Shown here: piece by piece, positions 24,443 to 33,171 of the stretch
Numbering within the stretch: position 1 is the first letter of the stretch
Layout: each line of letters begins with the position of its first letter
Source: an uncultured Rhodospirillaceae bacterium
GTDB taxonomy: Bacteria > Pseudomonadota > Alphaproteobacteria > Reyranellales > Reyranellaceae
Direction of reading: 5' to 3'
Assembly (NCBI GenBank): GCA_945952105.1
Contig: CAMFGZ010000019.1
Coordinates: 1 to 64,000 of the forward strand
Length of the DNA: 64,000 bases
Program-made: the position numbers and the translations under genes
Notes under the pieces: generated by a model
Told to the model about the DNA's origin: nothing
The model's input: only the letters and a program-made list of their open reading frames with translations
Database searches by the model: none

Positions 24443-25984
24443 ATGAGTTCAAGCGCGACCACCGCCGACGCCATCCCGCCCGCCCCCGAGGAGGCCGAGA
24501 CCTCTCTGGGCAAGCGCATTCTGATTCTCGTCATGGTGGTCCTGGGCTCGACCCTCTACGCCACCACCCTGCTGATCGCCTCGACCCTGCTGCCCCAGAT
24601 GCAGGGCACCATGTCGGCCACCCAGGACGAGATCGCCTGGGCGATGACCTTCAACATCCTGGCTACCGCCGTGGCCACGCCGATGACCGGTTGGCTGGCG
24701 GCGCGCTTCGGACGACGCGAGACGATGATCTGGTCGGTGCTGGCCTTCACTCTCACGACCCTGATGTGCGGGCTGTCCGATTCGCTGGAAACACTGATCC
24801 TGTGGCGCGTCCTGCAGGGCGCGCTCGGCGCCCCGGTGATTCCGCTGTCGCAGACCATCCTGCTCGACACGTTTCCCAAGCGGCAGCAGGGGCTCGTCAC
24901 CTCGATCTTCGGCATGGCCGTCGTCATCGGCCCGGTGATCGGCCCGACCGTCGGCAGCATGCTGTCCGAACTCTACAGCTGGCGATGGGCCTTCTACATG
25001 ATCGTGCCCGTGGGCCTGCTCTCCTTCGCCGGACTGCGCCTCACCCTGCCTTACGACCGCCCGACGGGCCGAACCCGCCTCGACTGGACCGGCTTCCTGT
25101 CGCTGTCGGTCGCCATCGCCTGCGTGCAACTCGTCCTGTCCCGCGGCCAGCGGCTCGACTGGTTCGAATCTCCCGAGATCCAGATCGAGGCGTTCATTGC
25201 CTCCGTCTCCTTCTGGGTCTTTCTCGCCCATAGTCTGACCGCCGAGCGGCCGTTCCTGAACCTGAAGCTCCTGCTCGACCGCAACTACGCGCTGGGCCTC
25301 CTCCTGGTGCTGATCTACGGCATGCTGAACTTCACACCCATGGTCCTGCTGCCGCCACTCCTCCAGCAGCATGCGGGCTTTCCCGACTCGCTGATCGGCG
25401 AGGTCATCGCCGCCCGCGGCGTCGGCGCCACCATCGGCTTCTTCCTTGCCATTTTCGTCGGCCGCATGGACCCGCGCATCGGCCTGATCGCGGGCTTCGC
25501 GCTGCAGACCCTGTCCGGCGTCTGGCTGATGGCCATCGACCTCAACGTGGACATGCACACGCTGATGCTGAACAGCATGCTGCAGGGCGTCGCCGTCGGC
25601 GTCATCTGGGTGCCGCTCACCCTCGTCACCTTCTCCAACATGAGTGCGGCCAACCTGGCCGAAGGCACGGCGGTCTATCACCTGCTGCGCAACATCGGTT
25701 CCAGCTTCTTCATCTCGATCTGCGTCGCCGAAATCGTGCAGGCGACCAGCACCAACTACAGCCGCATGGTCGAACTGGTGAATCCGTACAACAAGGCGCT
25801 GGCTCTGCCCTGGGTGACCGGTGGCTGGGACTACGAGACCGTGTCCGGGCTTGCGAAACTGTCCAAGGAAATCAGCCGGCAAGCCGCGATGATCGGCTAT
25901 ATCAATGCCTTCGGCCTCTATACGGCCTGCTCGGCGATGGCGATTCCCCTGATCCTGCTGATCGGCCGGCGCGCCAGAAGATAA
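24443..25984 (+). CDS. emrB: EmrB-type MFS efflux pump (DHA2 family)
   Basis: A 513-residue, 14-segment drug:H+ antiporter. Motif A appears as GWLAARFGRRETMIW and motif C as GVVIGPVIGPTVGS-like AVVIGPVIGPTVGSMLSEL. It forms a tripartite pump with the divergently encoded EmrA. No Shine-Dalgarno lies before this ATG because the operator abuts it; the next Met (about residue 32) would cut into segment 1. Initiation may be leaderless or use the weak TAGG within the operator. Confidence 0.92.
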   Translation: MSSSATTADAIPPAPEEAETSLGKRILILVMVVLGSTLYATTLLIASTLLPQMQGTMSATQDEIAWAMTFNILATAVATPMTGWLAARFGRRETMIWSVLAFTLTTLMCGLSDSLETLILWRVLQGALGAPVIPLSQTILLDTFPKRQQGLVTSIFGMAVVIGPVIGPTVGSMLSELYSWRWAFYMIVPVGLLSFAGLRLTLPYDRPTGRTRLDWTGFLSLSVAIACVQLVLSRGQRLDWFESPEIQIEAFIASVSFWVFLAHSLTAERPFLNLKLLLDRNYALGLLLVLIYGMLNFTPMVLLPPLLQQHAGFPDSLIGEVIAARGVGATIGFFLAIFVGRMDPRIGLIAGFALQTLSGVWLMAIDLNVDMHTLMLNSMLQGVAVGVIWVPLTLVTFSNMSAANLAEGTAVYHLLRNIGSSFFISICVAEIVQATSTNYSRMVELVNPYNKALALPWVTGGWDYETVSGLAKLSKEISRQAAMIGYINAFGLYTACSAMAIPLILLIGRRARR

Positions 25985-25998
25985 CGGAGGAAACCAGG

Positions 25999-26436
25999 AT
26001 GGCGATCAAGGTCCTTGAGATACATCACACCGGCTACCGGCTCGATACCGGCGCGGAAAAGCTGGAGGACACCGCGAGCTTCTACAGCGATGTGCTTGGC
26101 CTCCACCGCGACAAGGGACGGCCCACTATTCCGGGCATCCCGGGACTCTGGATCAACGTCGGCGAGGTCGGACAGATCCATCTGTTCGGAGGCAACCAGC
26201 CCTCGCCCGTCGCCAAGGGACCGGGACAGGACCCGACGCTGCCCCATATCGCCCTCGCCGTCGCCGACATCGTCGAAAGTCGCAAGGAATTGGAGCGAAT
26301 GGGCGTGAAGTACTGGGCGATCGAGGGGCTCACCAGCCCCGACTCGCTGCAGCTCTTCCTCAACGATCCGTGCGGCAACATGGTCGAACTGCACCAGGTC
26401 GACAAATGCCGCTGCACGGCGCGCAATCGTCTTTAG
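25999..26436 (+). CDS. VOC family protein (glyoxalase fold)
   Basis: A 145-residue protein with a bleomycin-resistance/glyoxalase domain. Candidate metal ligands are His in EIHHTGYRL, His in LPHIALAVAD and Glu in GNMVELHQVD. It starts 14 nt after the emrB stop, so it may be expressed with the pump. GGAGGAAACCAGG precedes the ATG. Function is unknown; a detoxification role next to an efflux pump is a guess. Confidence 0.85.
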   Translation: MAIKVLEIHHTGYRLDTGAEKLEDTASFYSDVLGLHRDKGRPTIPGIPGLWINVGEVGQIHLFGGNQPSPVAKGPGQDPTLPHIALAVADIVESRKELERMGVKYWAIEGLTSPDSLQLFLNDPCGNMVELHQVDKCRCTARNRL

Positions 26437-26464
26437 CAAACGCTCCACTACGCGCCTTCGGCGC

Positions 26465-26489
26465 TCCGGTCGAGACGACGGACTTTTTT
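26465..26489 (+). terminator. Intrinsic terminator after the emrB-VOC genes
   Basis: TCCGGTCG (26465-26472) pairs with CGACGGA (26476-26482) with one bulged G and loop AGA, followed by CTTTTTT. It overlaps the stop codon of the convergent gene. Confidence 0.65.
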
Positions 26490-26817
26490 ATCGCTGCGAC
26501 GCTGACCGCGCTTCTTGATAGGCCGCCCGGGCCATCCTCGACGCCTTGAGTGCCGTCTCGCGCCGCGTGGCCGCATGGTCGTCGAGCACGTAGAGAAGGC
26601 CGGCGAAGAAGATGAAAGCGCCGCCAAGAATGTAGTAGTGCCAGGCCTCGAGGTAGAGCCGGAAGATCACGACGACCAGCGGTACGGGGATGAACACCAG
26701 GGCAAATCGAATCCACGAGCCGCGGTTATAGATCCGTACTGCCGCTCTCGCCTGCTTCTGCCGCTGCCACATCTCCCGACGCAGCGCGTCAAGACCGTGT
26801 TGCGATTCACCGCTCAC
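26488..26817 (-). CDS. Small membrane protein with two transmembrane segments
   Basis: A 109-residue protein of no family I recognise. A charged N-terminus (LRREMWQRQKQARAAVRIYN) leads to a first hydrophobic segment (WIRFALVFIPVPLVVVIF) and, after LYLEAWHY, a second (YILGGAFIFFAGLLYVL). The C-terminal tail is Ala- and Arg-rich and probably helical. I chose the GTG at 26817 because GGAGGG lies 8 nt upstream; an ATG at 26856 would lengthen the overlap with the preceding gene from 11 to 50 nt. Coupled to the FAD oxidoreductase gene. Confidence 0.7.
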   Translation of the reverse strand: MSGESQHGLDALRREMWQRQKQARAAVRIYNRGSWIRFALVFIPVPLVVVIFRLYLEAWHYYILGGAFIFFAGLLYVLDDHAATRRETALKASRMARAAYQEARSASQR

Positions 26818-28084
26818 GCGACCGCCCTCCGGCCCGTGCCATTTCCCGCGCGACAAGACGCGCGGCGGGCCCGCTGCGGGCCGCGGAGTCCGGCTTCACG
26901 AGATTGCCGATCTCGAAGCGCAGGAGCTGGACCTCGGGATACAGCATCGCCGCCCGGCGCATCGCCTCGCTGCCCAGCACGAACTTGTCGAAATTCGCCG
27001 GCCGTTCACCCTCGGTGCGGGGATATTCCAGATCGACCATGGCAGCGAGCGACCAAGCCTGCCGGCTGATCTCAGCGGCGCGTGGCAGATATGCCGACGC
27101 GACACCCTCGAGCGGTCCGCTCCAATCCGTCAGCACGTCGCGCAGGGCGATGGCATGGCCGGCCGCTACCGACATTCCTTGCCCGAAGGTCGGGTTGAAG
27201 CTCGATATGCAGTCGCCGATCGGCAACACGCATGATGGCAGGCCCGAAGCGCGCTCGAAGTGGCGCCAGCGCGCCTCGGCGACGCGATAGGTACGCACCG
27301 GCGTCAGCGGCACGGCCTCGCACAGGCGCTGCGCGATGTCGGGAACCGGCAGTGCCGCCGCATAGGCGCGAAACCCGTCGATATCGCCCGGTACCCTGTT
27401 GCCGAATCGGCTGCAGAGCGTAATTAGCCATTCGTCGTTCTCGACCGGACAGACCAGCCCATAGCGATCGTCCGGCGGCTGCGGAATGCAGCCGATGAAC
27501 CGCCCCTCGCCACGGAACCGCTCTGGCTTGGCGAATCGCACAGAACTGTAATTCACCTCGATGCCGAGCATCGTCGCGGGTACCTCGACATCGACCAGCA
27601 GCCGATCCCCTCGTCCCGTTGCGATCACCGTCAGGTCGGCATCGGACGGCAGCGCATCGACCGGCGAGCGATCCCGTATGACCACATTGCCGAGCTGCAA
27701 CACCTGCCGGCGCAACACTCGCTCGAAAGCCGGCCGGCTCATCATGAGCTGGCTATGGCCGAGGTCTCGCGCCGGATGCCAGGCGTCGCGTTCCCAGAGG
27801 GAAACGTCGCCGGTCTGGCGGACATCGGTGGCACCTGCCGCCAGCAGCGCCGCGCGCGTGCCGGGAAGCAGCCTTTCGAGCGCAAGTTCGCCACCCTTCA
27901 GCAGGATGTGGACCTGCAGGTCCTGCGAAACACCTTTGCGCGGACGTGCCCTGTCCGGCAACTCGTCCTTGTCGAGGACTTCCACCGTTTCGAAGAACGG
28001 TGCGAGCGAAGCGGCCGCGGCCAGGCCCCCGACGCCCGCTCCGACAATGAAAGCGCGCGCGCCCAGCCGGCCTTTCGTTATCAT
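26807..28084 (-). CDS. FAD-dependent oxidoreductase (monooxygenase-like)
   Basis: A 425-residue flavoprotein. The dinucleotide-binding motif is FIVGAGVGGLAAAASL at about residues 12-27. The second FAD motif is LPIGDCISSFNPTFGQGMSV near 285-304, a form typical of p-hydroxybenzoate hydroxylase-like and geranylgeranyl reductase-like proteins. HILLKGGELALERLLPG resembles tetracycline-type monooxygenases and halogenases. Substrate is unknown. It is read before the small membrane protein gene and divergent from the Bug protein gene, 37 nt away. Confidence 0.85.
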   Translation of the reverse strand: MITKGRLGARAFIVGAGVGGLAAAASLAPFFETVEVLDKDELPDRARPRKGVSQDLQVHILLKGGELALERLLPGTRAALLAAGATDVRQTGDVSLWERDAWHPARDLGHSQLMMSRPAFERVLRRQVLQLGNVVIRDRSPVDALPSDADLTVIATGRGDRLLVDVEVPATMLGIEVNYSSVRFAKPERFRGEGRFIGCIPQPPDDRYGLVCPVENDEWLITLCSRFGNRVPGDIDGFRAYAAALPVPDIAQRLCEAVPLTPVRTYRVAEARWRHFERASGLPSCVLPIGDCISSFNPTFGQGMSVAAGHAIALRDVLTDWSGPLEGVASAYLPRAAEISRQAWSLAAMVDLEYPRTEGERPANFDKFVLGSEAMRRAAMLYPEVQLLRFEIGNLVKPDSAARSGPAARLVAREMARAGGRSRER

Positions 28085-28121
28085 GCGGGCAATACTAGAC
28101 GCACCTGGGAGGGTTCCGGAA

Positions 28122-29099
28122 ATGAAGTCGTTGAAGCGGCGGACGACGATCGCAGGCCTGTTCGCCTTCCTGCCGGCCGGCCGTGGCTTCGCTCAAGCCG
28201 GATATCCCGACAAGCCCGTCCGTCTCGTCGTGCCGTTCGCGCCGGGCGGCAATGCCGATCTCACCGGCCGGCTCTTCACCGAGGCGCTGGGCAAGAGGCT
28301 TGGGCAGCAGGTGATCGTCGAGAATCGCGGCGGCGCCGGCGGAGCGATCGGCGCGGAGGCCGTCGCCAAGTCGGCCCCCGATGGTTACTCGCTGGTCCTT
28401 GGTTCGACCGGCACGTTCCTCGTCAGCCCGCGCATGACCGGTGGCAAGCCGCCTTACACCCTGGCGAGCTTCGCGCCGGTGGCCCTGCTCAGCACTTCGC
28501 CGATGGACTTCGTGATCAACGCCGGCAATCCGATCAAGGATTGGCCCGGCATGCTCGCCTACTTACGCGCCAATCCAGGCAAACTCACCGTCGGCCACCC
28601 CGGCAACGGCAGCACCAATCACCTGGCCCTGCTGCAGATGCAGAAGGCGCTCGACGTGCGCTTCAACATCATTCCCTACAAGAGCAACGGGCTGGCGCTG
28701 AACGATCTCCTGGCCGGGCAGATCGACGCCGTGATCGACCAGGTGCCGGCGTCGATCGGCCATATCCGCGGCGGCCGCCTGCGCGCCATCGTCGTGACGA
28801 CGGCACGCCGCGCCGGCCAGCTTCCCGACGTTCCGACTCTGCAGGAAACGGGGGTCAAGGACTTCGCCGCCACCACGCCGATCGTCCTCATGGCGCCCGC
28901 CGGCACGCCGCCGGACATCGTGAAGAAACTGAACGATGCCGTCGCCGACGCCCTGTCGGATCCGGCAGTGAAGGAGAAGCTCAACAATCTCGGCGCGGAG
29001 ACCGAAGCCCTCACGCCACAGCAGCTCTCCAGTTTCCTGCAGCAGGAAGATGCGCTGATCGACGACCTGCAGAAAAGCGGCCTACTGAAGGTGGAGTAG
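28122..29099 (+). CDS. Bug/TctC-type solute-binding protein
   Basis: A 325-residue binding protein with a twin-Arg-like or Sec signal (MKSLKRRTTIAGLFAFLPAG, ending near GFAQA). Then come YPDKPVRLVVPFAPGGNADLT and NIIPYKSNGLALNDLLAGQ, both typical of Bug proteins. The start at 28122 follows GGGAGGG at 28107-28113; the open frame extends far upstream against the oxidoreductase gene and is not coding there. No TctA or TctB partner is nearby. Confidence 0.92.
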   Translation: MKSLKRRTTIAGLFAFLPAGRGFAQAGYPDKPVRLVVPFAPGGNADLTGRLFTEALGKRLGQQVIVENRGGAGGAIGAEAVAKSAPDGYSLVLGSTGTFLVSPRMTGGKPPYTLASFAPVALLSTSPMDFVINAGNPIKDWPGMLAYLRANPGKLTVGHPGNGSTNHLALLQMQKALDVRFNIIPYKSNGLALNDLLAGQIDAVIDQVPASIGHIRGGRLRAIVVTTARRAGQLPDVPTLQETGVKDFAATTPIVLMAPAGTPPDIVKKLNDAVADALSDPAVKEKLNNLGAETEALTPQQLSSFLQQEDALIDDLQKSGLLKVE

Positions 29100-29102
29100 T
29101 CC

Positions 29103-30338
29103 CTACTCCCGCTTGAGCCACGCCGCCCGCATCGGTCGCAGCACGGCAATGCCCAGAAACGCGGCGACGGCATTGGCGCCGACAGCGAGCGCAAAGACCG
29201 TCTGCCAGTCGCCGGTCGCACGCACCAGCGGATCGGCGAGAGGTACCAGCATGGCGGCGAAGCCCTTCGCCGTGTGCAGCATGCCAGCATTGGTCGTGGC
29301 ATAGCCGGAGCCGAAATAGTCGGTACAGGTCGCGGGAAAGAGACTCGCGACCTCGCCCCAGGCGAAGAAGACCAGGCTGACCAGAAGCACGAACATCACC
29401 GGCTCGTCGCCCCACCGCGCAAAGGCCAGGATGCTGAGCGCCCCCAGGGTGAAGGCGAAGAACATCGTGTTCTCGCGGCCGATGTAATCGGAGAGCCATC
29501 CGCAAAGAGGCCGCGCGATACCGTTGGTGATGCGGTCGAAAGTCAGCGCGAAGGTCAGCGCCGGCAAGGTGAGGCCCATCAGGCTGACGGGGACATCGGC
29601 CACCTGGAAATTGCGTGCGATGCCGGCGAGATTCGCGGTGAAGGTCAGCCCCGCCGCGGTCACCAGTAGCGACATGGTGAACAGAATCCAGAAGAGCGGC
29701 GACCGGAGTACTTCGCCCGGCGTGTGGTCGTGCACGGCATGCGGCAAACGCTCGGGAATCGCCAGCGCCTCCGCCTCCGGCTTGCGCAGTGCCAGCGAGG
29801 CGAGGCAGATCATCGCGCCCTGTCCCAGCCCGAACCAAAGGAACGTCGCCTCGTAGCCGTAATGCTCGATCGTGTAGTGCATCGGGATGATGGTGAGCGC
29901 GGAGCCGATGCCATAGCCCGCGACCGTCAGGCCGGCGGCCAGGCCGCGCCGGTCGGGAAACCACTTCAGCGCATTGCCGAGGCAGGTTCCGTAGACGCAG
30001 CCCGCGCCGATGCCGCCCAGCGCGGCGCCGAGATAGAGTAGCGGCAGCGAGTCGGCGACCGAATTCAGGCTCCAGGCGAGTGCCACCAGCGCGCCACCTG
30101 CGAGCGCAACCGGCCGCGGACCGAACTTGTCGACGAACCAGCCCTCGAACGGCACCAGCCAGGTTTCACTCAGGATGAAGACCGTGAAGGCAACCTGGAT
30201 CGCCGCCCGTCCCCATTCGTGCTTCTCGTTGATCGGATGAACGAACAACGTCCAGCCGTGCTGCATGCTGGAGATCATCACCATGCAGACGATGCCGGTG
30301 AGAAGCTGCGCCCAGCGATTGTGAAGAAAACCCGTCAT
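29103..30338 (-). CDS. OFA-family MFS transporter (oxalate/formate antiporter-like)
   Basis: A 411-residue, 12-segment transporter. Features of the oxalate:formate antiporter family include GWTLFVHPINEKHEWGRAAIQ, motif A as WFVDKFGPRPVALAGG, GLAAGLTVAGYGIGSAL after KWFPDRRG, and GWLSDYIGREN in the second half. I set the start at 30338 (MTGFLHNRW); the frame continues 53 codons upstream without membrane character. Substrates in the family are monocarboxylates or dicarboxylates. Tail to tail with the Bug gene. Confidence 0.88.
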   Translation of the reverse strand: MTGFLHNRWAQLLTGIVCMVMISSMQHGWTLFVHPINEKHEWGRAAIQVAFTVFILSETWLVPFEGWFVDKFGPRPVALAGGALVALAWSLNSVADSLPLLYLGAALGGIGAGCVYGTCLGNALKWFPDRRGLAAGLTVAGYGIGSALTIIPMHYTIEHYGYEATFLWFGLGQGAMICLASLALRKPEAEALAIPERLPHAVHDHTPGEVLRSPLFWILFTMSLLVTAAGLTFTANLAGIARNFQVADVPVSLMGLTLPALTFALTFDRITNGIARPLCGWLSDYIGRENTMFFAFTLGALSILAFARWGDEPVMFVLLVSLVFFAWGEVASLFPATCTDYFGSGYATTNAGMLHTAKGFAAMLVPLADPLVRATGDWQTVFALAVGANAVAAFLGIAVLRPMRAAWLKRE

Positions 30339-30409
30339 GCTTCCCGACTGATCGCCTGCCGCAGGGCACGGTGTTAAACTACCGCCCGGTTGAAGTTTCG
30401 GGAACGTAA

Positions 30410-30823
30410 ATGACTCGTCGTATTTCGTCGATCCTCGGCATTGGGCTGACGTTGGCCACGGCCGTCCAAATGTCGGGGGCCGAGGCGCAGTCGCCACCGG
30501 TCGTCGGATCGTGGGCGAACGATCACGGATCGACCTTGGTCATCAGCGCGGTCGGTGCCGACGGCAGCCTCACCGGTACCTATTCGAACAACGCGCCCGG
30601 GTATAAATGCGCCGGCATTGCCTTTCCACTCGTGGGTTGGATGGAAGGCCCACGCATTTCGTACACCGTGCGCTGGAAGAATGCGTCTGCCGACTGCGCC
30701 TCGATCACGTCCTGGACAGGTTACTTCAACGACGGGCGCCTGGGCGTCGAATGGGTCCTGAGCTACGAGGAGAATGGCGGCTCCAGGGTCCGCGTCGGGT
30801 CCGATTCCTACCGGCGACAGTAA
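30410..30823 (+). CDS. Secreted avidin-family biotin-binding protein (rhizavidin-like)
   Basis: A 137-residue protein with a Sec signal (ISSILGIGLTLATAVQMSGA, cleavage near AEAQ, residue 27) and one avidin domain. Streptavidin ligand residues can be matched: Asn37 and Ser41 (WANDHGS), Tyr58 (GTYSN), Ser98 and Thr100 (ASITSW), Asp132 (VGSDSY). Three of the four biotin-box tryptophans are present (Trp89, Trp102, Trp115); the fourth, donated across the tetramer interface in streptavidin, has no counterpart. Cys67 and Cys96 occupy the positions of the rhizavidin disulfide. Both points suggest a dimeric rhizavidin-type avidin. It is a single gene divergent from the MFS gene. Role could be biotin scavenging or defence. 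Confidence 0.85.
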   Translation: MTRRISSILGIGLTLATAVQMSGAEAQSPPVVGSWANDHGSTLVISAVGADGSLTGTYSNNAPGYKCAGIAFPLVGWMEGPRISYTVRWKNASADCASITSWTGYFNDGRLGVEWVLSYEENGGSRVRVGSDSYRRQ

Positions 30824-30929
30824 GCGAGGGCCCCGTCACTCTCTTCGGGCACTGCCCCCCCAACGGCGCTCCGAGGCATATCCGATCGGCTTGGGTCTCA
30901 AAGGAGTGCGGAAGTCACCCAACCTTCGC

Positions 30930-30943
30930 TTGATCAAAATCAA
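30930..30943. promoter_or_regulatory. FNR/FixK box upstream of the DUF3141-pta-fabI-ackA operon
   Basis: TTGATCAAAATCAA is a perfect TTGAT-N4-ATCAA site. Its centre is 66.5 nt before the start codon at 31003, which fits activation from -41.5 with a leader of about 25 nt. The same 14-mer recurs at 38632-38645. Confidence 0.82.
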
Positions 30944-31002
30944 TGACGCAGCGCAGCATAAGGCCGATCACAGGGCGGCTTCAGAACCCGGGGAGCGCTG
31001 TC

Positions 31003-33153
31003 ATGGCCGATCGAGCCAGCCTCAACTTCTTCCAGGAATACTGGATCGACGCCTGGCAACGATCGATCCTCACGCTCGATATACTGCGCGAGCGCGGCAA
31101 CACGTTCGTCGAACGTGCCACCGAAAATGCGCCGCATGTGCTGGGCTTCGCCTTCGAGGTCGTGCTGGACGGTCGCAGCCTCCCCCGGCCGGTCAATTAC
31201 GTCCTCGTCAGCATCGTGCCTCCCGAGGGCGCGATCATCGACCCGGCCAAGCCGCCCTTCGTGGTCGTCGATCCTCGCGCCGGCCATGGGCCGGGTATCG
31301 GCGGCATGAAGCAGGAGAGCGAGATCGGCGTTGCCCTGTCTGCCGGGCATGCCTGCTATTTCGTCGGCTTCCTGCCCAAGCCCATGCCGGAGCAGACCAT
31401 CGCCGACGTCTGCATCGCCGAAGCGGCCTTCCTCGAGGCCGTCGCCGCGCGCCATCCCGAAGCCGAAAGCAAGCCCGTGGTGATCGGCAACTGCCAGGCC
31501 GGCTGGCAGTTGATGATGACGGCCGCCATCCGGCCCGACCTGTTCGGTCCCATCCTGCTCGCCGGCTCACCCCTCTCCTACTGGGCGGGTGTCCGTGGCC
31601 GCAATCCGATGCGGTATCTCGGCGGCACGCTCGGCGGCACCTGGCTGACCGCGCTCACCGGCGATCTCGGGCATGGCACGTTCGACGGCGCCAACCTCGT
31701 CGCCAACTTCGAATCCCTCAATCCGGCGAACACGTTCTGGGAGAAGCCCTACAATCTCTACGCCAGGGCCGATACCGAGGGGACCCGCTTCCTCGATTTC
31801 GAGACGTGGTGGGGCAGCCCGGTGATGCTGAACGCGGGCGAGATGCAATGGATCGCCGACAACCTCTTCGTCGGCAACAAGCTCACACGAGGCGAAATCA
31901 GCACGCCCGACGGCACCCGTGTCGACCTGCGCAACATCCGCTCGCCGATCATCGTTCTTTGTTCCTGGGGCGACAACATCACGCCGCCTCAGCAGGCGCT
32001 CGGCTGGGTCACCGACCTCTACGATCATGAAGACCAGATCGTGGCCAACGGGCAGACCATCGTCTACACGCTCCACCAGACGATCGGCCATCTCGGCATT
32101 TTCGTATCGAGCAAGGTGGCGACCCGGGAGCATGCCGAGTTCGCCTCGTGCATGGAGATGATCGACCTGTTGCCTCCAGGCCTCTACGAGGCTGTCATCA
32201 CGGAGATCGATGCGATGACGGCCAACCCCGGCCTCATCCATGGCAAGCACCTGTTCCGCCTGGAAGCCCGCACGTTGGACGACATTCGGGCGCTGGGCGC
32301 CAACAGCCAGGAGGACGACCAGCGCTTTGCCACCGCGGCGCGTGTTTCGGAGATCAATACCGGCCTTTACCGGACGTTCGCCCGGCCGGCCGTTCGTGCG
32401 ATGGCCAGTGAAACATCGGCCGAGATACTGCGCGAGACCCATCCGCACCGGATGCGGTTCGCCGCCTTCTCCAATCGCAATCCCTTCATGGCGCCGGTCA
32501 AGCCACTCGCCGCGGCGGTTCGTGCCGACCGCAAAACCGTCTCGCCGGACAATCCCCTCCTCACGATGGAAAAGGTCGCGGCCACCTGGATGTCGACCTG
32601 CTGGGAGACCTACCGGCTGACCCGCGACGCCATGACCGAAGCCATGTTCCTCGGCATCTACGGCTCCCCCGCCCTTCAGGCCATGGTCGGCCTGGCCGCG
32701 GAGACGAGAGCGCCGGCGAAGCACCTCATGGATCCGGCCCATGATGCCATCGCCGCGAACTGGCGCGCCCATCTCGAGAAGAAGTTCGAGGTCGGCGGTC
32801 TCGTCGAAGCGGTGCTCCGGTCGATCATGCATGTGCGACTGCCGCAGCGGACCGTCGACGAGCGCGGCTTCTCGGTGCTGCAGGCCGTGCGCCGCATGCA
32901 ACCCGCAAACCGACGCCTCGGGTTCGACGAACTGAAGACACTGTTCCGCGAGCAGTATCTGCTGCTGCACCTCGACGAGGAGCGCGCGATAAGGGCCATC
33001 CCTCTGCTGCTTCCGGACGATCCGGATCAGCGGGCGCGCGGATGGCAGGTCGTCGACGAGGTGCTAAGTGCATCCGGCGATCTGTCGGCGGAGGGCCGCG
33101 AACGCCTCGCCCGCCTGCAGCAGCTCTTCGTGGCGGCCCGCCCTTCCCGGTGA
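31003..33153 (+). CDS. DUF3141 family protein (PHA-synthase-like alpha/beta hydrolase)
   Basis: A 716-residue protein of the DUF3141 family. The N-terminal half is an alpha/beta hydrolase related to poly-3-hydroxyalkanoate synthases; the likely nucleophile is Cys164 in IGNCQAGWQL, and the later His may be in HQTIGHLGIF. The C-terminal 300 residues are helical and of unknown role. The start at 31003 is supported by GGGGAG; 20 more upstream codons overlap the FNR box and are excluded. It is first in an operon with pta, fabI and ackA. This grouping recurs in proteobacteria, so the enzyme probably acts on acyl-CoA, acyl-phosphate or PHA metabolism under low oxygen. Confidence 0.88.
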   Translation: MADRASLNFFQEYWIDAWQRSILTLDILRERGNTFVERATENAPHVLGFAFEVVLDGRSLPRPVNYVLVSIVPPEGAIIDPAKPPFVVVDPRAGHGPGIGGMKQESEIGVALSAGHACYFVGFLPKPMPEQTIADVCIAEAAFLEAVAARHPEAESKPVVIGNCQAGWQLMMTAAIRPDLFGPILLAGSPLSYWAGVRGRNPMRYLGGTLGGTWLTALTGDLGHGTFDGANLVANFESLNPANTFWEKPYNLYARADTEGTRFLDFETWWGSPVMLNAGEMQWIADNLFVGNKLTRGEISTPDGTRVDLRNIRSPIIVLCSWGDNITPPQQALGWVTDLYDHEDQIVANGQTIVYTLHQTIGHLGIFVSSKVATREHAEFASCMEMIDLLPPGLYEAVITEIDAMTANPGLIHGKHLFRLEARTLDDIRALGANSQEDDQRFATAARVSEINTGLYRTFARPAVRAMASETSAEILRETHPHRMRFAAFSNRNPFMAPVKPLAAAVRADRKTVSPDNPLLTMEKVAATWMSTCWETYRLTRDAMTEAMFLGIYGSPALQAMVGLAAETRAPAKHLMDPAHDAIAANWRAHLEKKFEVGGLVEAVLRSIMHVRLPQRTVDERGFSVLQAVRRMQPANRRLGFDELKTLFREQYLLLHLDEERAIRAIPLLLPDDPDQRARGWQVVDEVLSASGDLSAEGRERLARLQQLFVAARPSR

Positions 33154-33171
33154 TTACAGAGAGGATTCGAC

